Assembly: GCF_900113435.1 (NCBI RefSeq)
Contig: NZ_FOPG01000003.1
Coordinates: 248,001 to 312,000 of the forward strand
From: Sulfitobacter dubius
GTDB lineage: Bacteria > Pseudomonadota > Alphaproteobacteria > Rhodobacterales > Rhodobacteraceae
Direction of reading: 5' to 3'
DNA: 64,000 nt
Part shown: piece by piece, positions 26,053 through 35,146 of the stretch
Layout: every line of letters starts with the position of its first letter
Position numbering within the stretch: position 1 is the first letter of the stretch
The notes under the pieces: model-generated
What the model saw: the letters and a program-made list of their open reading frames with translations, nothing else
The model's database searches: none
Told to the model about the DNA's origin: nothing
Program-made: the position numbers and the translations under genes

Positions 26053-27036
26053 TCACTCAGCGTTGCGGATCATGTCCACCAAAGGCGCAAGATCAGGGTT
26101 CGCTTCAAGGAAGCTTTCGTAAACCGGTGTCATCGCGGCTTGGAAAGGCGCTTTGTCCGCTACGGTGTTCACGATCGTACCGCCAGCCTTGACTGTCTCC
26201 ATGGAAGCCGCTTCACGGGCCTGCCACAGTTCACGCTGCAACTCGGTAGAGGCTTGCCCCGCCTCTTTCACGATCTTTTGCTGCTCGGGTGTCAAAGAGT
26301 CGAAAGTCTTTTTCGACATGCAAAGGCACTCGGGAATGATCAGGTGCTCGGTCAGCGAGTAGTATTTTGCGACCTCATAGTGGCTTGTCGATTCGTAAGA
26401 GGGCGGATTGTTCTCCGCGCCGTCGACGACGCCTGTCTGGATGGACTGGTACACTTCGGAGAATGCCATCGGTGTCGCGTTGCCGTCCATGGATTCGACC
26501 ATCTGCACGAAGAGGTCGTTGCTCATCACCCGGATTTTCAGACCTTCGACATCAGACGGCGTGTTGATCGGGCGGGCGGAGTTGTAGAAGGACCGGGCGC
26601 CAGCGTCATACCAGCCAAGCGGCTCAACACCGCGGGCGCGCATGCCTTCGGAAATCGCCTCACCGACTTCGCCATCCATGAGTTTGTACATCTGTGGGAT
26701 CGAAGAAAAGATGAATGGCAGCGAAACAACGTTGGCTTCCGGCACGGAAGTCCCGAAAGGGCCAAGGCTGAATTCACCGAAATCCAATACGCCAAGGCGA
26801 AGCTGTTCGATCGCGTCAGGCTGGCTGCCCAGAACGCCATTGTGGAAAGTCTTTGCCGTCAATTCGCCGTCCGTGGCTTCAGAGATGGACTCTGCGAAAA
26901 AGTCCATGGCGATAGACACTGGATAGTCCTCAACGTGAATGTTCCAGCCTCTGAGCTCTTTCGCCGAAACGGATGTCGCCGCGAGTGCGATACAGCTGCC
27001 GAGCAGTGCGCTGCGAAGTGTGAAACCTACTGTCAT
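26053..27036 (-). CDS. TRAP transporter solute-binding protein (DctP type), probable hexuronate receptor
   Basis: This 327-residue periplasmic protein has a cleavable signal peptide of about 25 residues ending at S-V-S-A-K. The ligand-gripping arginine of DctP receptors is in GLKIRVMSND near 168, and the following AFSEVYQSIQTGVVDGAENNPPSYEST segment is the conserved second half of the site. The position at the head of a cassette holding all the enzymes of uronate breakdown makes glucuronate or galacturonate the likely ligand. It is divergent from uxaC, and the shared 393-base interval holds a CTAGTATG operator-like site. Confidence 0.93.
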   Translation of the reverse strand: MTVGFTLRSALLGSCIALAATSVSAKELRGWNIHVEDYPVSIAMDFFAESISEATDGELTAKTFHNGVLGSQPDAIEQLRLGVLDFGEFSLGPFGTSVPEANVVSLPFIFSSIPQMYKLMDGEVGEAISEGMRARGVEPLGWYDAGARSFYNSARPINTPSDVEGLKIRVMSNDLFVQMVESMDGNATPMAFSEVYQSIQTGVVDGAENNPPSYESTSHYEVAKYYSLTEHLIIPECLCMSKKTFDSLTPEQQKIVKEAGQASTELQRELWQAREAASMETVKAGGTIVNTVADKAPFQAAMTPVYESFLEANPDLAPLVDMIRNAE

Positions 27037-27429
27037 GTGATCCTCCCAGATACGTTTGACTATTTGGAACGTTGATGTGCCCTCTCACATCGCTCGCCCA
27101 TCGTAACAGGTATACTAGTATGTCCTGTCTCTGTTTGAGTCAATTATCCATCTGCGAAAGTGGTGTTTTTTGCACGAGGCCGCGGTTTTTACTAAGGTTT
27201 TTAAGGGGTGGAATGATCGATCTGCGCCTCTTGTCAGGGGGGCGATTATATATTGGGCACCCCACCATCATTCGACTTCGCGGGTGCGAGGGGGCACGCT
27301 TAACCTCGTGTTTTCTTCAACCAGCTGTGGGGAAGACATCAAAACAGAGGAGGCCAGTAATTCCTTATATCACGTGACAGACCAACTGATGATGACTAGA
27401 ATACCAGATAATTCATTAGTGAAGGCCCA
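27037..27429. promoter_or_regulatory. Divergent promoter region between dctP and uxaC
   Basis: These 393 bases separate the TRAP operon from uxaC. They carry a CTAGTATG site at 27115-27122, inside TATACTAGTATG. A weaker related sequence, ACTAGAATACCAG, lies at 27395-27407 close to the uxaC start. Both are candidates for binding by the cassette's GntR regulator and would allow coordinate control in the two directions. Confidence 0.5.
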
Positions 27430-28839
27430 GTGATGACCCAGCTTCATCCCAACCGCTTGTTTCCGGTTGAACCCGAGTTACGAAAACTGGCGCGCACGCT
27501 CCATGATGAGGTGCGCGATCTGCCCATCATCAGCCCCCACGGCCATACCGACCCGCGCTGGTTTGCTGAAAACAAAGCCTTCGCCAACCCGTCCGAGCTG
27601 TTCGTCACCCCCGATCATTATGTGTTCCGGATGCTCCATTCTCAGGGGATCGCGTTGGAGGAACTGGGTGTGCCGCGCGTCGATGGCGGTGCCATCGAGC
27701 AAGACCCGCGCAAGATTTGGCGTTTGTTTGCAGACAACTATCACCTATTCCGCGCCACACCTTCGCGCATTTGGATCGACCATGCGCTGCAAGAGGTCTT
27801 TGGCGTTACCCAGCGTTTGTCTGCGACCACCGCTGACGAGATTTACGACCAGATCGACGGTTGCCTCGCGCAAGAGACCTACCGCCCCCGTGCGCTGTTC
27901 GAACGCTTCAACATCGAAGCACTCTCCACCACCGACAGCGCGATCGATGACCTGCGCTGGCACCGCATGATACGGGAAAGCGGCTGGTCCGGAAGGGTGG
28001 TCACGGCCTACCGGCCCGATGCCGTCATCGACCCCGAGTTCGAAGGGTTCGCCGACAATGTCGCTACCTTGGGCGAACTCGCAGGGGAGGATACGACCAC
28101 TTGGGCCGGATACCTAGCTGCCCATCGGAACAGGCGTGCCTTTTTCAAGGAATTCGGCGCCACGTCGACAGATCATGGTCATCCTACCGCCCGAACCGAA
28201 GACCTCTCGCAGGAGGCCGCCGCCGCTCTCTTCGACAAAGCCCTGCGTGGGGCATGCACGCAGGAAGAGGCGGATGCGTTTCGCGGTCACATGCTGACTG
28301 AAATGGCGCGGATGTCGCTGGATGATGGATTGGTCCTGCAAATTCACCCCGGGTCCTGTCGCAATCACAGTGGTCCGATCATGGAACGCTTTGGCCGCGA
28401 CAAAGGCTATGACATCCCAACGCGCACCGATTATGTCCAAGCGCTGCGCCCTTTGCTGAACGCCGTGGGGCAGCACCCGAGAATGACCATCATCGTTTTC
28501 ACTCTGGATGAGACGGCGTTCGCGCGGGAGCTTGCGCCCTTGGCTGGGGTCTATCCCGCACTGAAACTGGGGCCGCCTTGGTGGTTTCACGACAGCGCCG
28601 AAGGCATGCGGCGGTTTCGCGAAACGGTCACGGAAACGGCGGGGTTTTACAATACCGTTGGCTTCAACGATGACACGCGGGCCTTCTGCTCGATCCCCGC
28701 GCGGCACGATGTTGCGCGGCGCGTCGATTGCAGTTTTCTCGCGACGCTGGTGGAGACAGGGCGGCTTGACCGGGATGAAGCCGACGAAGTGGCCCATGAC
28801 CTGTCCTACGGGTTGGCCAAGACGGCCTATAAGCTATGA
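27430..28839 (+). CDS. uxaC: Uronate isomerase
   Basis: This 469-residue enzyme interconverts D-glucuronate and D-fructuronate, or D-galacturonate and D-tagaturonate. Diagnostic features are SPHGHTDPRWFAEN near residue 34 (metal-binding His pair), LHSQGIALEELG, RIWIDHALQEVFG, and the C-terminal GFNDDTRAFCSIPARHDVARR. Length is normal. The start is GTG 27430 or the adjacent ATG 27433. Its last four bases overlap the start of the next gene, so isomerase and reductase are translated together. Confidence 0.97.
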   Translation: MMTQLHPNRLFPVEPELRKLARTLHDEVRDLPIISPHGHTDPRWFAENKAFANPSELFVTPDHYVFRMLHSQGIALEELGVPRVDGGAIEQDPRKIWRLFADNYHLFRATPSRIWIDHALQEVFGVTQRLSATTADEIYDQIDGCLAQETYRPRALFERFNIEALSTTDSAIDDLRWHRMIRESGWSGRVVTAYRPDAVIDPEFEGFADNVATLGELAGEDTTTWAGYLAAHRNRRAFFKEFGATSTDHGHPTARTEDLSQEAAAALFDKALRGACTQEEADAFRGHMLTEMARMSLDDGLVLQIHPGSCRNHSGPIMERFGRDKGYDIPTRTDYVQALRPLLNAVGQHPRMTIIVFTLDETAFARELAPLAGVYPALKLGPPWWFHDSAEGMRRFRETVTETAGFYNTVGFNDDTRAFCSIPARHDVARRVDCSFLATLVETGRLDRDEADEVAHDLSYGLAKTAYKL

Positions 28840-30290
28840 CCCAACCTCGTCTGCAACGGTCGACCGATCCGCGCCCCCAAACCGGTATCGTCCACCTCGG
28901 CCTTGGTGCATTCTTTCGGGCTTTTGGCGCACCGACAACCAGCGATGCCATGGCGGCAAGTGGCGGCGGTTGGGGGATCGTCGGGGTCTCTCTTCGCAGT
29001 TCGGATCTGCGCGATGCCTTGCGGGATCAGGGCTGGGCCTACACCGCCGTTTCCGTAGGATCGGAAGTGGAAACCCCGCGTGTGATCGAGATCTTGAATG
29101 ACGTGCTCGTCGCACCGCAGAATCCTGCCGCAGTGTTGAAAGCGTTGGCCGATGCGGATGTGCGCATCGTGACCCTAACGGTGACTGAAAAGGGCTATTG
29201 CCACATCCCGGCGACGGGAAAACTGGACCGTGGTCACCCCGATATCGCACATGACTTGGCAAGCCAGCTTCCTAAATCCGCGATCGGATTCATCGTGCGC
29301 GCTTTGGCGGAACGTATGCGCGCGGGCGCACCGGCTTTCACGGTGATGAGCTGCGACAACCTTCCCCAGAACGGTCGGCTTTTGCGCGGGCTGGTCCTTG
29401 AGTTTGCGGCCCTCGTCGACCCCGAGTTGCAGCGTTGGATCGCCGAGAACGCCCGGTTTCCCTGCACGATGGTGGACCGTATCACGCCTGCGACAACCCA
29501 AGATGACATCGCACGGATCGCCGCGCTGACGGACCGCTATGATGCCACGCCGGTTGTGCATGAGCCCTTTTCCCAATGGGTTATCGAAGATAGCTTTGTC
29601 GCGGATGCACGGCCCGATTGGACCGCCGCGGGTGCCGAGCTGGTCCCCGATGTCGCATTCCACGAAGAGATGAAGCTGCGAATGCTGAACGGCGCGCACT
29701 CGGCTTTGGCCTACACAGGCTATCTGGCAGGATATGAAACCATTTCCGAAACCGTGGCCGATCCCGTGTTCAAGCGGTTTGTTCACGGTCTTTGGGATGA
29801 GATTATGCCGACGGTCAAAGCACCGGCAGGCGTTGATTTGAGCGATTATGCCACGTCATTGTTCGCGCGTTTCGCAAACCCCAATATCCAGCACCGCACA
29901 TGGCAAATCGCGATGGATGGCAGCCAGAAACTGCCACAACGGTTGCTGGGAACCATGGGCGACGCGCATAAATCCGGCCGCGATACTCCGCTCATGTGTT
30001 TGGCGGTTGCGGCATGGATGTTCTATGTGCGCGGCGTCGATGAAGCAGGCAGTGCAATTGATGTCCGTGACCCTTTGGCAGGCGAACTCGATGCATTGAC
30101 CGCCGCAGCAGACGGGCCGGAAGCAACCGTAACCGCGCTGCTGGGAATGAGCGCGGTGTTCCCCGAAGGCTTGGCGCGCCAACTGAAAGCACCTTTGACC
30201 GCCGCTGCGAAGGAGGTTTGGGCCTTTGGCGTGCGAGCAGCGATTGAGCGGGCCGTTAATGGCCCACAAGAAACAGAAGAAAGAACTTAG
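28836..30290 (+). CDS. uxuB: Mannitol dehydrogenase-family fructuronate reductase (D-mannonate oxidoreductase)
   Basis: This 484-residue protein of the polyol long-chain dehydrogenase family has a nucleotide-binding start (GIVHLGLGAFFRAFGA), a central VTEKGYCHIPATGKLD stretch and the catalytic-lysine region in EEMKLRMLNGAHSALAYTGYLAGYETI. Immediate coupling to uxaC by an ATGA overlap supports D-fructuronate to D-mannonate reduction. A tagaturonate-reducing (UxaB-like) activity is possible, but uxuA in the same cassette favours UxuB. Confidence 0.93.
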   Translation: MTQPRLQRSTDPRPQTGIVHLGLGAFFRAFGAPTTSDAMAASGGGWGIVGVSLRSSDLRDALRDQGWAYTAVSVGSEVETPRVIEILNDVLVAPQNPAAVLKALADADVRIVTLTVTEKGYCHIPATGKLDRGHPDIAHDLASQLPKSAIGFIVRALAERMRAGAPAFTVMSCDNLPQNGRLLRGLVLEFAALVDPELQRWIAENARFPCTMVDRITPATTQDDIARIAALTDRYDATPVVHEPFSQWVIEDSFVADARPDWTAAGAELVPDVAFHEEMKLRMLNGAHSALAYTGYLAGYETISETVADPVFKRFVHGLWDEIMPTVKAPAGVDLSDYATSLFARFANPNIQHRTWQIAMDGSQKLPQRLLGTMGDAHKSGRDTPLMCLAVAAWMFYVRGVDEAGSAIDVRDPLAGELDALTAAADGPEATVTALLGMSAVFPEGLARQLKAPLTAAAKEVWAFGVRAAIERAVNGPQETEERT

Positions 30291-30291
30291 A

Positions 30292-30717
30292 ATGCAGACT
30301 ATTCACCGTCTTGATTGCGACGACGCGCAGCGTATTATCGAGGCCGCAAAGAAACACGCCGAGGCAATCGGTGTGCCGATGTGCATCGCGGTCATGGATG
30401 AAAGCTGTCACTTGATCGGGTTTCTGCGCATGAATGGCGGGAAAATCCCCAGCATCACAATGGCCATCGACAAATGCTTTACGGCGACGGGAACCCAGAA
30501 GCCGACGCAGGCCCTGGCCGAACCCAGCATGCCGGGCGGCCCTGTCTACGGGCTCACCTCCGCACATGGCGGACGTTTTGTCGTGATCGCAGGTGGGTTG
30601 CCAATACTCAAGGATGGCGAAGTGATCGGGGGTATCGGGGTAAGTTCGGGAACACCGGCCCAAGACCTTGAGGTCGCACAGGCCGGTGTTGATGCGTTTG
30701 ACGCTGAGGGCACCTAG
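30292..30717 (+). CDS. GlcG/HbpS-family heme-binding protein
   Basis: This 141-residue protein of the GlcG/HbpS fold is recognised by a helix-strand start (DCDDAQRIIEAAKKHAEAIGVPMCIAVMDE) and the HGGRFVVIAGGLPILKDGEVIGGIGVSSG core. Family members bind heme or cobalamin-related ligands or occur beside hydroxyacid and uronate genes with unclear roles. ATG 30292, one base after the uxuB stop, is chosen because the start matches the family; upstream ATG 30259 would lie inside uxuB. Its 3' end overlaps the convergent reductase gene by four bases. Confidence 0.88.
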   Translation: MQTIHRLDCDDAQRIIEAAKKHAEAIGVPMCIAVMDESCHLIGFLRMNGGKIPSITMAIDKCFTATGTQKPTQALAEPSMPGGPVYGLTSAHGGRFVVIAGGLPILKDGEVIGGIGVSSGTPAQDLEVAQAGVDAFDAEGT

Positions 30718-31592
30718 CCTTTAAGCTTCAGGAAGTAGTCGAAAATTTCGGGTACGTTGCCATCACTCATGCCTGCATCGACGGCGGCCTGAAGGTTGTG
30801 CGACGTGCCTTCGGCAATCTCGGACCGCGTGCCAAGATCGCTGACCATTTCAAGGAAATAGGCGATGTCCTTGTTGGCATTCGCCAATGAGAACCCAAGG
30901 TCGCTTACACCATCGACCGCGTATTTTTTACAGAATTGCATGAAGGGTGAATTGGACGGACCTGCCGACATGATCTCATACAACTGCGCCGGGTTGAGGC
31001 CCGCCCGGTCGGCAACGGCGAAGGCTTGGCTCATGGCGCTGACGGTCGTCATGCCCATGAAGTTGTTGATCAATTTCGTCGTATGCCCCGCACCGAGCGC
31101 GCCGACGTAGAATACGTTTTCACCTAAGATATCCAGCGTGGGTTTGACAGAGGAGAATGTGTTTTCATTCCCAGCGGCCATGATATTCAGCAACCCATCC
31201 TTGGCGTGTGCGGGTGTGCGGCCCAGTGGCGCATCGATCATGCCCGCGCCTTTGGCGGCGAGGTCGGCACCGATCTTGCGCGTGGATGCCGGAATGGATG
31301 TGCCGAAATCGATCAGAACGGCGCCCTTTTTGATACCCGCTAAGATGCCATCGTCGCCGTAGACCAAGCTTTCCACAACTTCAGAGGTGGTGACGCAGAG
31401 CATGATGATGTCGCAGGCCTCCGCCATCTCCCGAGGGGTAGCCACCTCGCGGGCTCCGCGGGCGACGGCCGCATCGACCGCTTTTCGGTTTCGGCCCATG
31501 ATAACAGGTTCGATGCCGTTCTTCTGAAGGCATTCGACCATATTGCCGCCCATGAGGCCGAGCCCGATAAAGCCGATGACAAGGTTTTCCAT
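30714..31592 (-). CDS. GarR-like 3-hydroxyacid dehydrogenase (2-hydroxy-3-oxopropionate reductase family)
   Basis: This 292-residue beta-hydroxyacid dehydrogenase has an NAD-binding GFIGLGLMGGNMVECLQKNG start and the catalytic lysine in AGHTTKLINNFMGMTT near residue 170. GRTPAHAKDGLLNIMAAG matches the substrate-binding segment of tartronate-semialdehyde reductases. It follows uxuA on the same strand, with a gap of about 70 bases carrying a perfect CTAGTATACTAG palindrome, so it can have its own promoter. The substrate could be tartronate semialdehyde or a uronate-derived hydroxyacid. Confidence 0.88.
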   Translation of the reverse strand: MENLVIGFIGLGLMGGNMVECLQKNGIEPVIMGRNRKAVDAAVARGAREVATPREMAEACDIIMLCVTTSEVVESLVYGDDGILAGIKKGAVLIDFGTSIPASTRKIGADLAAKGAGMIDAPLGRTPAHAKDGLLNIMAAGNENTFSSVKPTLDILGENVFYVGALGAGHTTKLINNFMGMTTVSAMSQAFAVADRAGLNPAQLYEIMSAGPSNSPFMQFCKKYAVDGVSDLGFSLANANKDIAYFLEMVSDLGTRSEIAEGTSHNLQAAVDAGMSDGNVPEIFDYFLKLKG

Positions 31593-31646
31593 TTCCTACT
31601 CCTAGACGAACAAGTAATCTCCCGCCTTACCTTACGTTCATACAGA

Positions 31647-31658
31647 CTAGTATACTAG
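31647..31658. promoter_or_regulatory. Operator-like palindrome upstream of the GarR-like gene
   Basis: CTAGTATACTAG is a perfect 12-base palindrome located 55 bases before the ATG of the reductase. The CTAGTAT core recurs at the other cassette promoters (27115, 34996 and 39386), so a shared regulator, probably the local GntR protein, is proposed. Confidence 0.55.
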
Positions 31659-31665
31659 AAGAAAG

Positions 31666-32817
31666 TCATCTTTTGAGGGCAGTGACGATCCCGCGCAGTT
31701 CGGCCAAGCCGCGCATCCGCCCGATAAGGGTATAGCCGGGCTGGGTTTCCGCCTCGGCATCCGACAAAAGGGCATGACCATGATCCGCGCGGAAGGGGAT
31801 CTCGGCATTGCGTAGCCTTTCGGCCTTCAGGATTTCATTCACGACCGCGACCATGTCGACATCACCCGTCAAATGGGCCGCCTCACTAAACGATCCGTCG
31901 TGCGATTTGGTCACGTTGCGCAGATGGACAAAGTGGATGCGATCCGCAAAGGCGCGCGCGATGCCAGGCACGTCGTTATCCGCATGAGACCCTAGCGATC
32001 CGCTGCAGAGCGTCAGGCCATTCGTCGGATCTGGGTGGGCGTTCATGATCCAGTCGATATCACTTTGCGTCGATACGATGCGGGGCAGGCCCAAGATATC
32101 GCGCGGGGGATCATCGGGGTGGATGCACATGCGAATGCCAAGCTCGGAAGCTGCCGGAATGACTTCCGCCAGAAACCGCCCGAGATTTGCGCGCAGATCA
32201 TCATGGGTTAGCCCATCGTATGTTGTCAGAACGTCGCGCAAGCCGCTGATATCGTACCTGTCATAGGCCCCCGGAAGGCCGGACATGATCGCGTGCAAGA
32301 GCGCCGCCTTGTCCTCTTGTGAAGCGGCGTCATGCCACACACGTCCTTGTCGAACGGCATCGGGGTGATAGGTTTCCTCTGCGCCCTCGCGCCCCAGCAT
32401 ATGAATTTCGAACGCGGCCATCTTGGCTGCTGAAAAATGCAGGCAAGTACCACCGCGCGCGACAGGCGCCATCAGGTCGGTGCGGGTCCAATCTAGGATC
32501 GGCATGAAGTTGTAGCAGACGGTCGTGATACCTTCAGCGGCAAGGTTCGCGAGGGATTGGCGGTAGTTTTCGAACAGGCCTGACAGATCTCCGGTCCCGC
32601 GCTTGATGTCTTCGTGAACGGGCAGGCTTTCGACGACATCCCATGTGAATCCGGCTGCCAAAATCTCGTCGCGGCGTTTGGATATGGCGTCACGGGTCCA
32701 GACTTCGCCGTAGGGGATCGCATGCAGCGCGCTCACGATGCCTTCCGCCCCTGTCTGTGCGACCTGATCCAGCGGAATAGGGTCGAACTCACCGAACCAG
32801 CGCCAAGTCTCCCGCAT
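31666..32817 (-). CDS. uxuA: Mannonate dehydratase
   Basis: This 383-residue enzyme dehydrates D-mannonate to 2-keto-3-deoxygluconate and needs Mn2+ or Fe2+. Diagnostic are the RETWRWFGEFDPIPL start, YGEVWTRDAI, VVESLPVHEDIKRG, CYNFMPILDWTRTDL, the metal site region CIHPDDPPRDILGLPRI, and HLRN near the C-terminus. The gene is about 12 bases downstream of kdgK and belongs to the leftward SDR-kdgF-kdgK-uxuA operon. With uxaC and uxuB it completes the Ashwell-type glucuronate route. Confidence 0.97.
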   Translation of the reverse strand: MRETWRWFGEFDPIPLDQVAQTGAEGIVSALHAIPYGEVWTRDAISKRRDEILAAGFTWDVVESLPVHEDIKRGTGDLSGLFENYRQSLANLAAEGITTVCYNFMPILDWTRTDLMAPVARGGTCLHFSAAKMAAFEIHMLGREGAEETYHPDAVRQGRVWHDAASQEDKAALLHAIMSGLPGAYDRYDISGLRDVLTTYDGLTHDDLRANLGRFLAEVIPAASELGIRMCIHPDDPPRDILGLPRIVSTQSDIDWIMNAHPDPTNGLTLCSGSLGSHADNDVPGIARAFADRIHFVHLRNVTKSHDGSFSEAAHLTGDVDMVAVVNEILKAERLRNAEIPFRADHGHALLSDAEAETQPGYTLIGRMRGLAELRGIVTALKR

Positions 32818-32829
32818 CTTTCCGCCTCT

Positions 32830-33741
32830 TCAAATTTTGGATGGGCCCAGATTGATGTCGACCAAAGCACCACGGCCCTGAACGACCGCGCCGGACAGGC
32901 GACAGGCCATCGCGATACTGTCTGACAATGGCTGCCCACCGACATGCCCCGCAAGGATTGCCGCGTTGAAACTGTCACCGGCAGCCGTGGAATCCACCAC
33001 ATTCGTGACCGGCGCGACGGCAACCGTTCCGCGATCCTCCGGGCTATCATAGTAAACGTCACCGGCGCCATTCTTCACGATTACGGTGCTCGCCCCTGCC
33101 GCGCCGTAGCGATCTGCGGTGGCTTGTGGGGACGCATCCTTGAACCAATCCGCCTCATCCTCGAACGAGGGTAGAACAATGTCGGATACCGCAGCACCCG
33201 CCATGATGACCGAGAGCATCGTTTCGCTATCGTCCCAAAGCCGGGGGCGAAGATTGGGGTCGAATGCGATCGTTTTGCCGCTAGCACGAGCCGCTTTCAA
33301 AGCCGAAATGAACGCGTCGCGGTCGCCAGCCTCAAGGATCGCCAAAGTGATCCCTGAAAAATAGATCAGATCATGCGCGTCAATCGCACGTTCCAATGCG
33401 GGGAGGTCAGCGGCCAGCTTGCGGGCCGCCGATTGACCACGCCAATAGGAGAAGCTCCGTTCGCCATTCTCCAAAGAGATCAGATAGAGGCCCACGGTCC
33501 GGTTCGGCACCTCGACACAATAGCTGTCATCGACGCCGGCAGCCGTGATCGTGTCACGCAACTGGCCCGATATCGTGTCGTCCCCCAGCCCCGTGAAATA
33601 GGACACTGGGCTGTCTGGGACGATGCGCGCCAGATACCATGCGGTGTTGAACGTATCCCCCGCAAACCCAAGCTTGAACGCCCCCGCATCCTCCTGCGGG
33701 GAAAGCTCTGCCATACATTCCCCTATGGACAAAATCCGCAT
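32830..33741 (-). CDS. kdgK: 2-keto-3-deoxygluconate kinase (PfkB family)
   Basis: This 303-residue PfkB-type sugar kinase has a start typical of KdgK (ILSIGECMAELSPQEDAGAFKLGFAGDTFNTAWYLAR). The catalytic motif DSTAAGDSFNAA is near residue 250. Substrate is inferred from the operon: uxuA lies immediately downstream and KdgF upstream, so phosphorylation of 2-keto-3-deoxygluconate to KDPG is expected. No KDPG aldolase is in the window, so that step must be encoded elsewhere. Confidence 0.93.
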   Translation of the reverse strand: MRILSIGECMAELSPQEDAGAFKLGFAGDTFNTAWYLARIVPDSPVSYFTGLGDDTISGQLRDTITAAGVDDSYCVEVPNRTVGLYLISLENGERSFSYWRGQSAARKLAADLPALERAIDAHDLIYFSGITLAILEAGDRDAFISALKAARASGKTIAFDPNLRPRLWDDSETMLSVIMAGAAVSDIVLPSFEDEADWFKDASPQATADRYGAAGASTVIVKNGAGDVYYDSPEDRGTVAVAPVTNVVDSTAAGDSFNAAILAGHVGGQPLSDSIAMACRLSGAVVQGRGALVDINLGPSKI

Positions 33742-33749
33742 GCCGAAGG

Positions 33750-34061
33750 CTACAGGAAATCGTCACGCCGGGGCGTGAAGCAGTCGATCAAAGTGCCTGG
33801 CTCAAGGCAGACGCATCCATGGGTCAGTTGGGTCGGAATGACGAAGCTATCACCGGGCCCCACCTCTTTTTCGACATCGCCGAGAGTAAAGCGGAAACGC
33901 CCCGTCTCGACATATGTCGACTGCACATGCGGGTGATCGTGCAGCGCGCCAACCGCACCGGCTTCCGCAAAGCGGAACGCCACGACCATCATCTCAGGAT
34001 GGTCCGAGAGTACTTGCCGGGTGACGTTTTCGCCAGTGGGCACAACAGGAAAATCAGCCAT
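33750..34061 (-). CDS. kdgF: KdgF-like cupin (unsaturated uronate linearising)
   Basis: This 103-residue single-domain cupin has metal-site histidines in GALHDHPHVQSTYVETGRF and the second motif in VIPTQLTHGCVCLEPG. Both match KdgF, which opens the ring of 4,5-unsaturated uronates to the 5-keto form used by KduI. It lies between the SDR gene and kdgK with gaps under ten bases, so it belongs to one operon. This indicates that the cassette handles lyase-produced unsaturated uronates as well as free uronates. Confidence 0.88.
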   Translation of the reverse strand: MADFPVVPTGENVTRQVLSDHPEMMVVAFRFAEAGAVGALHDHPHVQSTYVETGRFRFTLGDVEKEVGPGDSFVIPTQLTHGCVCLEPGTLIDCFTPRRDDFL

Positions 34062-34070
34062 CTTCTATCC

Positions 34071-34814
34071 TTAGCTGAACAGCATACCGCCATTGATGTC
34101 GATGTTTGTCCCCGTGAGGAAGGCACTGTCATCGCAAGCTAGGAAGAGCGCGGCACTGGCCACATCATCCACGGTGCCTTGGCGCTTCAGCGGGGCGTTC
34201 GCCTCGTACCCGCGACGGCCCGCATCGGGCGTGTGGATGTTGTGGAAATCCGTATCGATCATGCCGGGGCAAAGCGCATTTACGCGTACATCGGGCCCAA
34301 GCTCTTTGGCCAAGCCGCGGGTCATGGTCACAATGGCACCTTTGGAAGATGCATAGGCCACCGAACCGGGGCCGCCGCCATCACGCGCGGCCTGACTGGC
34401 GAGGTTCAAGATCGTACCGGTTTTGATATGCTCCAGGCAGGCTTTGGTCATCATGAATGTGCTGGTCAGGTTAAGCGACATGACCGCATTCCAGTGATCC
34501 AGATCCATCTCTGCCAGTGTTTTGCGTGCGATCAGCCCGCCTGCGTTGTTCACCAGAATATCAATGCCGCCGAATGCTTCGAGCGTTTTTGCCACCAGAT
34601 CATCGACGTCTGCCTGCTTGTTCAGATCACCCTGAACCGCAATTGCCTTGCCGCCAGCGGCTTTGATCTTGGCCACGACATCGTCGGCACCTTTGGAGCT
34701 GGCGAAATAGTTTATCGCGACATTCGCGCCTTCTTCCGCAAATTTGAGCGCGACCGCCGCCCCGATATCCCGACCACCGCCAGTGATGATGGCTGTTTTT
34801 CCTGCAAGTTTCAT
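34071..34814 (-). CDS. SDR-family oxidoreductase in the uronate operon
   Basis: This 247-residue short-chain dehydrogenase has the cofactor motif TGGGRDIGAAVALKF, the NNAGG segment, and the catalytic Ser and Tyr-x-x-x-Lys in LASQAARDGGGPGSVAYASSKGA. The longer upstream frame is ignored because ATG 34814 gives the family start. It is first in the operon with kdgF, kdgK and uxuA. It may reduce a keto-uronate (for example DEH reductase-like) or oxidise an aldonate; the sequence alone does not separate these. Confidence 0.88.
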   Translation of the reverse strand: MKLAGKTAIITGGGRDIGAAVALKFAEEGANVAINYFASSKGADDVVAKIKAAGGKAIAVQGDLNKQADVDDLVAKTLEAFGGIDILVNNAGGLIARKTLAEMDLDHWNAVMSLNLTSTFMMTKACLEHIKTGTILNLASQAARDGGGPGSVAYASSKGAIVTMTRGLAKELGPDVRVNALCPGMIDTDFHNIHTPDAGRRGYEANAPLKRQGTVDDVASAALFLACDDSAFLTGTNIDINGGMLFS

Positions 34815-35146
34815 AAATCTACTTTCTTCTGACTGGCGTGGCACAATATGTTGACCGGTTTCTGCGAAGCACCCAAAGCAATGCGATTTATCGTATCGGC
34901 ATATGCAGGTCGGCGCGGGAAAAGGCCTTCTGCTCAGCAATTTTCAATACGTCTTACCGCCGACTTTGGTCGAATCAACTTAAACTGAGTACTAGCATAC
35001 TAGTTACTTATTGGGTAGGGTGTCCCTAGACTTCTGGATCTGGCGGCTTCAAAGAAGCAAAAGTTAGTGAGCCGCTTCTGTGGGGCCAGTATGCCCAATG
35101 CCACGAGACGGCGAAATTCACGGCCCCTTTAAGAGAAGGTAGCGAC
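34815..35146. promoter_or_regulatory. Divergent promoter region between the SDR operon and the GntR gene
   Basis: These 332 bases hold the promoters of the leftward operon and of the regulator. CATACTAG at 34996-35003 lies in CTAGCATACTAG (34992-35003), a one-mismatch version of the palindrome at 31647. This placement suits autoregulation of the GntR gene. Confidence 0.5.
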
